DNA of 52,418 bases, from NCBI GenBank assembly GCA_964465375.1, contig CAYXIJ010000017.1, forward strand, positions 1-52,418. The letters are read 5' to 3'. This stretch comes from CAJWKT01 sp964465375. GTDB taxonomy: Bacteria; Pseudomonadota; Gammaproteobacteria; Steroidobacterales; Rariloculaceae. The notes beneath the pieces are model-generated. The model saw only the letters and a list, made by a program, of their open reading frames with translations, was not told the origin of the DNA and did not search any database. Shown here in pieces: positions 43,245 to 51,262 of the stretch (positions within the stretch are counted from its first letter, which is position 1; each line of letters begins with the position of its first letter). The translations under genes were made by a program, and so were the position numbers.

Positions 43245-44810
43245 GTGAAGCTTAAATCCTTCGTCGAAGGAAGTTGGTTTGAGAGTAGCGCAGCTGGCGC
43301 GGAACTCACCGACGCAGTCACAGGTGAGGTCGTGGCAGAAATTTCCAGTGATGGCGTTGATTTTGCTGCAATGGCAGAGTATGCCCGCCGTGTTGGTGGT
43401 GCCAAGTTGCGGGAGTACACATTTCATCAGCGCGCCGAAATGCTGGGTGCGCTCGCAAAATATCTAAACGACAAAAAACCTGAACTTTATGCGTTATCGA
43501 CCTCTACGGGTGCCACGAAAACAGATTCATGGCTCGATATCGATGGAGGAATTGGCACACTGTTCGTGTACTCCAGCAAAGGTCGCCGCGAGATGCCGAA
43601 TGATCATATTTACATAGACGGGCCTCCCGAAGTCATCGGGAAAGAAGGTACATTTGTCGGCCAACACATTTTCGTACCATTGCGTGGCCTGGCATTGCAT
43701 ATCAATGCGTTTAATTTCCCTTGCTGGGGCATGCTGGAAAAACTCGGGCCTAGCCTGCTGGCAGGTGTACCCGCCATAGTGAAACCAGCCTCATCCACGG
43801 CATACCTGACCGCCAAGGTTTTCGAAGCAATTATTGAGTCTAATATTCTCCCTGAGGGGGCGGTGCAGCTCATTTGCGGCAGTACAGGAAATTTAATAGA
43901 ACATCTAAATTGCCAGGACGTGGTTGCATTTACCGGCTCAAAAAACACGGCAGACCATCTCCGGCAGCACCCCAATATCATTGCCCAATCCGTACGGTTC
44001 ACAGCCGAAGCGGACTCTCTCAATGCTTCTGTTCTGGGCTCTGACGCCAAGCCAGGCACGCCGGAATTTGACCTTTACGTAAAGGAAGTTGTGAAAGAGA
44101 TGACCATCAAGGCCGGACAAAAATGCACGGCTATCCGACGAATTATTGCTCCGGAAAATGTTGTGGGGGATCTTATTGGGGAACTGTCTAAGCGTTTAGC
44201 AGAAATAAAGGTGGGCCATCCTGGCCTTAAGGATACTGATATGGGACCACTTGCCGGACTCGATCAGCGAGAAGAAGTTCGGACACGTATCGGAGAACTT
44301 AGCTCTGAAAACGAGATGGTCTTTGGTGATTTGGAGAAATTTACAGTGACCGGGGCCGATAAAAAACGTGGTGCCTTTTTGGCGCCTATCCTGCTGCAAT
44401 CCCAGAACCCGATGAGTGATGAGTCTGTGCACTCGACCGAAGCATTTGGTCCTGTTAGTACTGTTGTGCCCTACTCTTCTATCGATAATGCGGTGGAATT
44501 AGCAAACCGGGGAGAGGGTAGCCTTGTCGGTTCTATTTTTACCCATGACAACGAAATATCGAAACACCTGATCCAGGGAATTGCTCCATACCATGGGCGT
44601 GTTCTGCTAATGAACCGCGACTGTGCCAAGGAAAGTACAGGGCATGGGTCACCCCTGCCTCATCTCGTGCATGGAGGGCCCGGTCGGGCAGGCGGGGGCG
44701 AAGAGTTAGGTGGCATACGAGGCGTCCTACACTATATGCAGCGTACCGCAATCCAGGGCTCACCCGCCTCTATCGGCCTGGTAACCGAATCCAATTCAGA
44801 TCCAGAATAA
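43245..44810 (+). CDS. PaaZ-type aldehyde dehydrogenase without hydratase domain
   Basis: A 521-residue aldehyde dehydrogenase aligned closely with residues 1-520 of E. coli PaaZ: SWLDIDGGIGTLFVY, INAFNFPCWGMLEKLG, EADSLN with general-base Glu255, KAGQKCTAIRR with catalytic Cys294, and the long end STGHGSPLPHLVHGGPGRAG. The C-terminal MaoC-like hydratase (oxepin-CoA hydrolase) of PaaZ is absent. It would oxidise an acyl-CoA semialdehyde from ring cleavage: the 3-oxo-5,6-dehydrosuberyl-CoA semialdehyde of the phenylacetate route or, by context with boxB, the 3,4-dehydroadipyl-CoA semialdehyde handled by BoxD. The GTG is supported by GGAG. Confidence 0.87.
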   Translation: MKLKSFVEGSWFESSAAGAELTDAVTGEVVAEISSDGVDFAAMAEYARRVGGAKLREYTFHQRAEMLGALAKYLNDKKPELYALSTSTGATKTDSWLDIDGGIGTLFVYSSKGRREMPNDHIYIDGPPEVIGKEGTFVGQHIFVPLRGLALHINAFNFPCWGMLEKLGPSLLAGVPAIVKPASSTAYLTAKVFEAIIESNILPEGAVQLICGSTGNLIEHLNCQDVVAFTGSKNTADHLRQHPNIIAQSVRFTAEADSLNASVLGSDAKPGTPEFDLYVKEVVKEMTIKAGQKCTAIRRIIAPENVVGDLIGELSKRLAEIKVGHPGLKDTDMGPLAGLDQREEVRTRIGELSSENEMVFGDLEKFTVTGADKKRGAFLAPILLQSQNPMSDESVHSTEAFGPVSTVVPYSSIDNAVELANRGEGSLVGSIFTHDNEISKHLIQGIAPYHGRVLLMNRDCAKESTGHGSPLPHLVHGGPGRAGGGEELGGIRGVLHYMQRTAIQGSPASIGLVTESNSDPE

Positions 44811-44861
44811 ATCCCTGGACGCTCCCAAATAAAGGAATAAGTCGGAGAGAGGAGAACCGCC

Positions 44862-45287
44862 ATGCAGAACAAGATCGAGATTTCCGTGGAATGGGGTGAC
44901 ACCGATCCTGCTGAAATCGTCTTTTATCCCAACTTTTTTAAGTGGTTCGATACCGGTACCTGGCGCCTCTTTGATGCTGCCGGCTTAACCTATGATGTCA
45001 TTCGCAGCGATTTCGGCCTGATCGGATTCCCCCTGGTGGAAGTACGCTCGAAATTCATAAGCCCTGTCCAGTTTCGCGACCCCGTACAGCTCACGAGTCA
45101 TATCTCCGAATGGGGGCGCAAGACTTTCCAGGTCAGTCACACGGTACTGGTAAAGAACAGGCCCTGTGTGGAGGGTCTGGAGACGCGTGTTCTGGGCAGG
45201 AGGACCGATGATGGGGCAATCGAATCCGTAATCCCATCCGAGGAAATTCAAGCGCGGCTGCCTGCGCTCGAGAATCAAGAATCCTAG
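44862..45287 (+). CDS. 4-hydroxybenzoyl-CoA thioesterase-type hotdog protein
   Basis: A 141-residue single hotdog domain. WGDTDPAEIVFYPNFFKWFD matches the 4-hydroxybenzoyl-CoA thioesterase signature with its catalytic Asp (about residue 16). Such enzymes hydrolyse aryl-CoA or acyl-CoA thioesters. Next to boxB and hcrCAB it may release CoA trapped as benzoyl-CoA or hydroxybenzoyl-CoA analogues; a thioesterase is also part of the known box cluster of Azoarcus. GGAGAGAGGAG precedes the ATG. It lies 51 bases downstream of the aldehyde dehydrogenase gene, likely in one transcript. Confidence 0.85.
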   Translation: MQNKIEISVEWGDTDPAEIVFYPNFFKWFDTGTWRLFDAAGLTYDVIRSDFGLIGFPLVEVRSKFISPVQFRDPVQLTSHISEWGRKTFQVSHTVLVKNRPCVEGLETRVLGRRTDDGAIESVIPSEEIQARLPALENQES

Positions 45288-45622
45288 GACCTTGTGGGTT
45301 GCAAACTCCCCTAACCTCTTTTTCCAAAGACAACTCAAGAGAAGAGAAGAAATTATATTGCACTTCAAGGGCGGTGACGGTAGCGTTTATAGTCAGATCT
45401 TTCCAAGGGTTCGCGTACGGTAATTGTAAGCATTAACCGGATAACTCGATTTTTGATTATCTAATTTGAAAAGACCGTTATCGCTCAGTCACGACGCGTA
45501 ACGGTTTTATCTTTTGCCTATAATCTTGAACTGTCCATTAATTCTTAGAGAGCTTGAACACAATCAAGCCAGTGATGGAGAAGACTTGGGGAGCTTGTGA
45601 TGGGAAGTACACCGAAAGGGGG
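45288..45622. other. 335-bp intergenic region upstream of ligJ
   Basis: No gene is recognised here. A weak stem, GGGTT (45296-45300) / AACCT (45313-45317), followed by CTTTTT may end the thioesterase transcript. A perfect TATAAT (45519-45524) lies about 100 bases before ligJ but has no convincing -35 box at 16-18 nt, so an activator-dependent promoter is possible. An in-frame TTG at 45554 would lengthen LigJ by 23 residues without homology. Confidence 0.45.
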
Positions 45623-46648
45623 ATGGCCAAGCGGATGATTATTGACTGCCACGGACACTACACCACGGCACCCCCAGAGCTTGGGGTGTACCGGGAAGAG
45701 CAAAAGGCAAAACTTGCCAAGGATCCCCAGCACCTGTCCAGCAAAGGGACTCTTTCCATCAGCGATGACCAGTTACGAGAGAGCGTAGAGGGTGCCCAAC
45801 TCAAGCTACAGCGCGAACGGGGAACTGATATTACTATCTTCTCTCCACGGGCCAGCTGGATGGGCCACCACATCGGCAACGAATCCACCAGCCAAGCCTG
45901 GACCGAGCACTGCAACGATCTGATCTATCGCCTGACCCGGCTCTACCCGAAGAATTTTGTCGGTGTAGCACAGCTGCCGCAGTCACCAGGTACCCCACTG
46001 GACAATTCGCTCGCGGAACTGGGGCGCTGCGTGAATGAGCTGGGGTTTATTGGCTGTAACCTGAACCCGGACCCTACCGGTGGTTTTTTTACCGGGCCCG
46101 CACTCGGTGACCGTTACTGGTATCCCCTCTACGAGAAGATGTGCGAGCTAGAGGTCCCGGCCATGATCCATGTCAGCGGGGCCTGCAATACGCCCTACTT
46201 CCAAACCACGGGCTCCTACTATTTAAGCGCCGACACTACTGCCTTCATGCAAATGATGATGTCGGATCTGTTCGGTGACTTTCCGGAACTGAAATTCATC
46301 ATTCCCCATGGTGGTGGTGCCGTACCCTTTCACTGGGGCCGATTCCGGGGCTTGGCGGATATGATGAAGCTGCCACCCCTGGATGAGCTGGTGCTGAACA
46401 ATGTGTTCTTTGATACCTGTGTCTACCACCAGCCGGGTATCGATCTGCTTCTGGATGTGATTCCGGTGGATAATATTCTCTTTGCATCGGAAATGGTCGG
46501 TGCGGTTACCGGAATCGACCCGACCACGGGCCATTACTTTGATCATACTCGGCGCTATATCGATGCCAATACGACAATAAGCGACAAGGATCGTCACAAG
46601 ATCTTCGAAGGCAATGCACGGAGAGTGTACAGTCGATTTAAGGGCTGA
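45623..46648 (+). CDS. ligJ: 4-oxalomesaconate hydratase (LigJ-type amidohydrolase)
   Basis: A 341-residue amidohydrolase-fold enzyme that follows the LigJ pattern throughout: MIIDCHGHYTTAP with metal ligands His10 and His12, ISDDQLRES, FSPRASWMGHHIGN, LNPDPTGG, MIHVSGACNT, ADTTAFMQMMMSDLF, VIPHGGGAVP-like IIPHGGGAVPFHWGRFRG, and FASEMVGAVTGIDP. LigJ hydrates 4-oxalomesaconate in the protocatechuate 4,5-cleavage and gallate pathways. ATG 45623 (AAAGGGGG upstream) gives the normal length. The other lig genes (ring-cleavage dioxygenase, LigC, LigI, LigK) are not in the window. It is convergent with hcrB. Confidence 0.92.
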   Translation: MAKRMIIDCHGHYTTAPPELGVYREEQKAKLAKDPQHLSSKGTLSISDDQLRESVEGAQLKLQRERGTDITIFSPRASWMGHHIGNESTSQAWTEHCNDLIYRLTRLYPKNFVGVAQLPQSPGTPLDNSLAELGRCVNELGFIGCNLNPDPTGGFFTGPALGDRYWYPLYEKMCELEVPAMIHVSGACNTPYFQTTGSYYLSADTTAFMQMMMSDLFGDFPELKFIIPHGGGAVPFHWGRFRGLADMMKLPPLDELVLNNVFFDTCVYHQPGIDLLLDVIPVDNILFASEMVGAVTGIDPTTGHYFDHTRRYIDANTTISDKDRHKIFEGNARRVYSRFKG

Positions 46649-46664
46649 GCCCCAACCAAAAAAA

Positions 46665-47690
46665 CTAGACGACTGTTAAACCATGCTTTGGCGGAAGATA
46701 CTGGAGCGGAAGCCCGGCCATTTCGGAAAGTGCACCACGCGTGTAGTGCTCGGCCATCTTTCCGCGCCAGGAGGCAACAAAATCGGTATTGCTCATGGGC
46801 TGTGCATCTTTGTGGGCCTGTTTCGAGACCTGGTCAATAACCTCTTCGGTCATCCGCTCCCCAACCAGGATTGATTCAGTATCCGTGACTGGTACAGGGC
46901 TCGAGCCGACTGCGCCCAGATAGACAGCTGCTCGGGTCACAACATCACCATCCAGCCAAACAGCAGCCCCAACCGACAGCACAGAGAAATCAATCGATCC
47001 ACGGCGGCGCAACTTCCAGAAGGCGGAACGGCAACTTGTGTTATCCGATTCTTCCGGTACCAGAATTTCTGCGAGGACCTCATCAGGGCGCTTCCCAAGG
47101 TACTCAATACCGTCATCCCGATAAAGATCCGTCAAAGGAATTACCCGCTCACCATCACTAGACACTAGCCTGACCCGTGCCCCGAGAGCACACAGGATAG
47201 GAGCAGAATCACTCGCGGAATGGGCCCAGCAACGCGGTGACTTGGTCGCTACCCAACAAACGGTGCCTGACTCCTTCATACAGTAATCAATGGAGCGCCT
47301 CCATTCCTCGGTCTGGTTGTAGTATGTACAACGTGTATCCACACACAGATTGCCGCCCAGTGTGCCCATATTTCGCAGGGGCGGTGAGGATATGGAGGCC
47401 AGAGCACGGGCGAATGCCGGGAAACGCTCACGAACCCCATCATTTCCAATGACCTGAGAAAGCGTGGTGGTCGCTCCGATCCTCAGCTCCCCATTGGACT
47501 GGTCGAGCGAACGAAGCTCCGGAATAGACATGAGGCTCAGCACAGTTCCGGCCTGCTGGTGACGACGCTTCATGTTCGGCCACAGATCGGTTCCGCCAGC
47601 TACCAGCCTGATATTTTCCCCGGGAAATTCCTTCAGAAGCGCGTCCAGGGAGCGGGGCATCCTGAAATCAACGGGTGGTAAGCGTAGCAC
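46665..47690 (-). CDS. hcrB: 4-hydroxybenzoyl-CoA reductase beta subunit (FAD, extra [4Fe-4S])
   Basis: A 341-residue FAD-binding subunit of the xanthine oxidase family (VAGGTDLWPNMKRR, IGATTTLSQV, MGTLGGNLCVDTRC). It has an insertion of about 40 residues with Cys121, Cys137, Cys145 and Cys154. The spacings (16, 8, 9) equal those of the four cysteines that bind the additional [4Fe-4S] cluster in Thauera aromatica 4-hydroxybenzoyl-CoA reductase; ordinary xanthine and CO dehydrogenase FAD subunits lack this insertion. The cluster relays electrons inward from a low-potential donor. The GTG at 47690 overlaps hcrA by 23 bases. Confidence 0.9.
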   Translation of the reverse strand: MLRLPPVDFRMPRSLDALLKEFPGENIRLVAGGTDLWPNMKRRHQQAGTVLSLMSIPELRSLDQSNGELRIGATTTLSQVIGNDGVRERFPAFARALASISSPPLRNMGTLGGNLCVDTRCTYYNQTEEWRRSIDYCMKESGTVCWVATKSPRCWAHSASDSAPILCALGARVRLVSSDGERVIPLTDLYRDDGIEYLGKRPDEVLAEILVPEESDNTSCRSAFWKLRRRGSIDFSVLSVGAAVWLDGDVVTRAAVYLGAVGSSPVPVTDTESILVGERMTEEVIDQVSKQAHKDAQPMSNTDFVASWRGKMAEHYTRGALSEMAGLPLQYLPPKHGLTVV

Positions 47691-50220
47691 TCTGCCGCTC
47701 CTTCAATGCATCCTCGCGTTCTTTCATCGTTCCCGAGGCCGACCTGAGTCCACGGCGATGCTTCGGGTCATTTGTGGCCCTCCCGTCACCGCCCTGCTCC
47801 ACGGTCGGTACCACCAGCGGCTCTCCGTAATCCACATCGGGGAATCTACTGGGCCCTACCCTGGGCAACCTGCCCTTCGCTTTCTCCTGCAGGCCCTTAA
47901 GAACCAGCTCCGGATGAACAGGGACTTGGTCTACCCTCACACCCACTGCATCAAAAACAGCATTGGCTACGGCCGGCATAATGGGGAGTAGTGGCCCCTG
48001 GCCTACCTCCTTGGCACCCATCGGGGCACGCTCATCATCCGTCTCAATCAAATAGGTCGTGATCTCGGGCATGTCATGGAAACTGGGACTCTTGTACTCC
48101 AGAAGTGAGGGCATTTTATGTACCAGCGCCGAGGAAAGGCGTTTCGGCAAACGCCGGAACACCTGCTCCTCCATCATAGCCTCACCCAGCCCCATATAGA
48201 CACTGCCCTCAACTTGGCCTAGGGCCAACACCGGGTTAATTGCTGTCCCGATATCATGGCCGATCCATACATGACTCACATCGTAGACACCAGTTTCCGG
48301 GTCCACATCAACTTCTACCACTGCCGCAGAGTAGGAATAGGTCGGGGACGGCCCTACACCGGCCCCACGGTAACGTCCCGGGGCCCGGGGTGGTGTATAG
48401 GAACCGGTCATTCCGAGCGTACCGAAAAGGGCCTCTGCAACCACAACGGCCTCACTGAAGGACATGCCAATTTCGGGGTCAGACGCGGCAAATACACGTC
48501 GGTCAGCAAAAACAAGGCCTTCAGCGGGTACCTGCAGGTGTTCAGCAACGGCCTTTGCGATCGTGTCCCGGGCCCGTTCTGCTGCCTGCAGGGCGGCCTG
48601 GCCAACCATCATTGTGACCCTGGAAGAGTAGCTGCCCAGATCCACCGGGGTCAGGTCTGTATCGCCCACGCACAGGCGAATATCTGCAAGGTCAATGCCC
48701 AGCACTTCGGCCACAATGACCGCCAGTACGGAATCCGACCCCTGGCCTATCTCTGCTTCCCCGCAAAAAACGGCCACGCAACCACTACGATCCAGCTTAA
48801 TCTGCACACCAGATTGAGGCATATGATTCCAATAGATAGGCAGACCCGCCCCACAAAGATAGGAGCCGCAAGCCAGTCCAAGCCCTTTACCCTCCGGCAA
48901 CTTGCCGTAGCGTTCCTTCCACCGGCTCCCCTTGCACACCGCCTCAATGCATTGATCAAGCCCGATCGTACCCATCTTGAGCCAGTTAGCGGTCACGCTA
49001 TTCTCAGGTTGCAGATTATTGAGACGCAGCTCGGCCGGGTCGATCCCAAGCTCCTTCGCTGCTTTGTCTAGATGGACCTCTAGGGCGAAACGGGGCTGGG
49101 GTGTCCCGTGGCCTCGCTTCGGGCCACAGGGGGGCTTATTCGTAAAGGCCCGAGCACCCTCGAACCAGTAATTCGGTAATTGGTAAGTTGTTGTCTGGAG
49201 CGCGCCCGTATAGTACGTGCTAGCAACCCCATAGCTGCCGAATGCACCACCATCCAGTGCCGTACGCAAATGCTGGGCAGTCATGCTCCCGTCTTTCCTG
49301 AACCCGGTACGCAAATGCATCAGTACAGGATGGCGGCCCCGGTGGCAGTAAAAGACCTCCTCTCGGCTCAGGGTGATTTTTGCCGGGCGCCCCAACCTTA
49401 ACGCCAGCTTGGCAACCACCATTTCATGGTTGAACGGGTCGCTCTTTCCACCGAAACCTCCGCCGTTGGAGCAGGACACTACCCGGATACGTGAAGGCTC
49501 CAGATCCAACACCTTGGTCAAGGCACGGTGCACATAGTGGGGTGTCTGGGTAGACGAATAAACCGTAACCCGATCCTCGTCCTCCGGAACTGCCACAGCA
49601 GCGTGCTGCTCTATGGCCAGATGGGTGTTTCCCTCATAGTAGACCGTGTCTTCGAGCACCAGATCCGCAGATTCAAAACCCTCAGCAATATCACCGAACT
49701 GCATGGAAACCTTCTTGTGCAGATTCCCTTCGTCCCCATACTCGTGAATCCGGGGCTCTGGAATCTTTAGTGCTTCATTGAAGCTCGAAATCGTGGGCAA
49801 CTCCTCGTATTCAACCTGCACTGCCAGGGCTGCAGCATGGGCAGCATCCTCGGTCAGCGCAGCCACAGCAGCTACCGGGTCACCCACAAAGCGGACGGTA
49901 TCAATCGCCAGTGCATGCTCATCCTCAGATACGGGCAAGATCCCGAACGGGTCGGGCAGGTCCTTGCCGACCAGAGTACCGACTACGTCAGCCATTGATT
50001 CGGCAGCAGAAAAATCGATGTGTTTTATTTTGGCATGAGGAACGGTACTACGAACCAGCTTCACATAAACCATACGCGGGAAACGTAAATCATCTGCAAA
50101 GCGTGTATCGCCGGTCACCTTGGCCCGACCATCCACGCGCCGGAATGGTTTTCCTATCAGGCGATAGCGGGATTTCTCAGTAACAACTTCATCCGGCGGA
50201 GATTTAAGTGCCCTGGCCAT
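47668..50220 (-). CDS. hcrA: 4-hydroxybenzoyl-CoA reductase alpha subunit (molybdenum)
   Basis: An 850-residue molybdopterin subunit of the xanthine oxidase family. Family segments: IGKPFRRVDGRAKVTGDTRF, TQTPHYVHRALTKVL, CSNGGGFGGKSDPF, GHGTPQPRFALEVHLDK, GEAEIGQGSD, and GAKEVGQGPLLPIMPAV with the catalytic Glu. With hcrB and hcrC it forms the complex that reductively removes the 4-OH of 4-hydroxybenzoyl-CoA, yielding benzoyl-CoA; the molybdenum cofactor would be of the cytosine dinucleotide type. It is about 80 residues longer than the Thauera subunit, with a charged C-terminal tail overlapping hcrB. G+C is visibly higher than in regions 1-3 of the window. Confidence 0.88.
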   Translation of the reverse strand: MARALKSPPDEVVTEKSRYRLIGKPFRRVDGRAKVTGDTRFADDLRFPRMVYVKLVRSTVPHAKIKHIDFSAAESMADVVGTLVGKDLPDPFGILPVSEDEHALAIDTVRFVGDPVAAVAALTEDAAHAAALAVQVEYEELPTISSFNEALKIPEPRIHEYGDEGNLHKKVSMQFGDIAEGFESADLVLEDTVYYEGNTHLAIEQHAAVAVPEDEDRVTVYSSTQTPHYVHRALTKVLDLEPSRIRVVSCSNGGGFGGKSDPFNHEMVVAKLALRLGRPAKITLSREEVFYCHRGRHPVLMHLRTGFRKDGSMTAQHLRTALDGGAFGSYGVASTYYTGALQTTTYQLPNYWFEGARAFTNKPPCGPKRGHGTPQPRFALEVHLDKAAKELGIDPAELRLNNLQPENSVTANWLKMGTIGLDQCIEAVCKGSRWKERYGKLPEGKGLGLACGSYLCGAGLPIYWNHMPQSGVQIKLDRSGCVAVFCGEAEIGQGSDSVLAVIVAEVLGIDLADIRLCVGDTDLTPVDLGSYSSRVTMMVGQAALQAAERARDTIAKAVAEHLQVPAEGLVFADRRVFAASDPEIGMSFSEAVVVAEALFGTLGMTGSYTPPRAPGRYRGAGVGPSPTYSYSAAVVEVDVDPETGVYDVSHVWIGHDIGTAINPVLALGQVEGSVYMGLGEAMMEEQVFRRLPKRLSSALVHKMPSLLEYKSPSFHDMPEITTYLIETDDERAPMGAKEVGQGPLLPIMPAVANAVFDAVGVRVDQVPVHPELVLKGLQEKAKGRLPRVGPSRFPDVDYGEPLVVPTVEQGGDGRATNDPKHRRGLRSASGTMKEREDALKERQSATLTTR

Positions 50221-50222
50221 AA

Positions 50223-50768
50223 TTATTCGCCTTCAACCGGCGAGCCAAGAAATTCCTCCTCTGGTGGCCTCCATTCATCGCCCCTGGAAATAGCGGCGGC
50301 CCACCTGACGGATTGCACGATACGGTTGTAGCCTGTGCAACGACAAAGGTTGCCTGAAAGTGCCTCACGTATTTCTTCCTCGCTTGGGTCAGGGTTGCGT
50401 TCAAGTAATGCCTTGGCCACCATCAAAATGCCAGGCGTACAGTAACCGCACTGCGCAGCCCCAAAATCTGCAAATGTAGCCTGCAAGGGGTGCAGCTCAT
50501 TGTTCTCCTGTAGCCCCTCGACGGTTTCGATAGAACACCCCTTCAGTTCTGCCGCCAACTGCAGGCAGGAAAAGACCGGCTGCCCATCCACCAGCACCGC
50601 GCAAGCCCCACACTCGCCGAGCTCACAGCCGTGCTTCGTACCAGTCAATTCGCATTCTTCACGCAACACCTCAAGTAATGTGTGATGAGTGGGGAAAATC
50701 ACGGGACGATCCTGCCCGTTGATGCGCAGCACCGCTGTGGTCAGACCTTTCAGGTTATTATCACTCAT
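50223..50768 (-). CDS. hcrC: 4-hydroxybenzoyl-CoA reductase gamma subunit (2 x [2Fe-2S])
   Basis: A 181-residue iron-sulfur subunit. The N-terminal plant-ferredoxin cluster is CELGECGACAVLVDG plus the following PVFSCL. The C-terminal helical cluster uses QCGYCTPG and NLCRCTGY. It conducts electrons between the FAD subunit and the molybdenum site. The tail after residue 160 is slightly longer than usual. It ends two bases before hcrA and follows the DUF4863 gene by four bases, so the series is an operon. Confidence 0.93.
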   Translation of the reverse strand: MSDNNLKGLTTAVLRINGQDRPVIFPTHHTLLEVLREECELTGTKHGCELGECGACAVLVDGQPVFSCLQLAAELKGCSIETVEGLQENNELHPLQATFADFGAAQCGYCTPGILMVAKALLERNPDPSEEEIREALSGNLCRCTGYNRIVQSVRWAAAISRGDEWRPPEEEFLGSPVEGE

Positions 50769-50772
50769 GATC

Positions 50773-51240
50773 TTAGGTACCGGTAAACTCGATCTGTCCC
50801 TCGGGGAGTAGATAAAGCACGATAGCGCGGCCGTTGGTTACGGTTGGTGAGTGAGCCGAATCAGGTTCGTACACTAGCCACCCCTCGCTATGCCCATCAA
50901 ATTCCGCTCCCTGAGTCTCCGGCATAATCATGTCAATCTCGCCCGTAGGGTGACGGTGGTGCGGACCAACGATCTCATCCATCTGTACCACATCCACTGA
51001 AAATCCGTGCGTTTCGGGGCCAGCATTCATAATCCGGCCAAACTTAATGCCTCCATGCTCCCGGTTACACAGCCAACCCTCATCAATACCTTCTCGACAC
51101 AAGCCGGAAAGAAATCTAAAAACCTCGCCGTCCTGAGGAAACTGCCCATGTAGATAAGCTTCTAGTTCCGCATCCAGTGTTCGTCCCGCAAGGTGTTCCG
51201 TGATAGAAGTAACTGTCTTAAAAAATTGATCCTGGCTCAC
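50773..51240 (-). CDS. DUF4863 / 4-hydroxylaminobenzoate-lyase-like protein
   Basis: A 155-residue soluble protein. The central GPHHRHPTGEIDMIMPE has the His/Glu pattern of a cupin-type metal site, with HSPTVTNGRAIVLYLLPEG near the end. I recognise it as the DUF4863 family, which includes the 4-hydroxylaminobenzoate lyase of 4-nitrobenzoate degraders. In other genomes I recall homologues beside box genes. Its place between boxB and hcrC suggests a role with benzoyl-CoA or 4-hydroxybenzoyl-CoA chemistry rather than nitroaromatics. The GTG start at 51240 has GAGGAG upstream. Confidence 0.75.
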   Translation of the reverse strand: MSQDQFFKTVTSITEHLAGRTLDAELEAYLHGQFPQDGEVFRFLSGLCREGIDEGWLCNREHGGIKFGRIMNAGPETHGFSVDVVQMDEIVGPHHRHPTGEIDMIMPETQGAEFDGHSEGWLVYEPDSAHSPTVTNGRAIVLYLLPEGQIEFTGT

Positions 51241-51262
51241 GGCTTCAAAACTCCTCTACAAA

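Noticed and set aside
45554..45622. Extended LigJ N-terminus from the TTG at 45554
   Set aside because: The extra 23 residues match nothing in LigJ, whose N-terminus corresponds to the ATG at 45623 or 45635.
48256..49071. 271-residue open frame on the plus strand inside hcrA
   Set aside because: It is an antisense shadow of a strongly conserved gene in G+C-rich DNA. Its translation has no family signature, and no ribosome binding site or signal was seen.
46665..50768. Xanthine or CO dehydrogenase as the identity of the three-subunit molybdenum enzyme
   Set aside because: The FAD subunit has the four-cysteine [4Fe-4S] insertion specific to 4-hydroxybenzoyl-CoA reductase, and the neighbours are benzoyl-CoA pathway genes.
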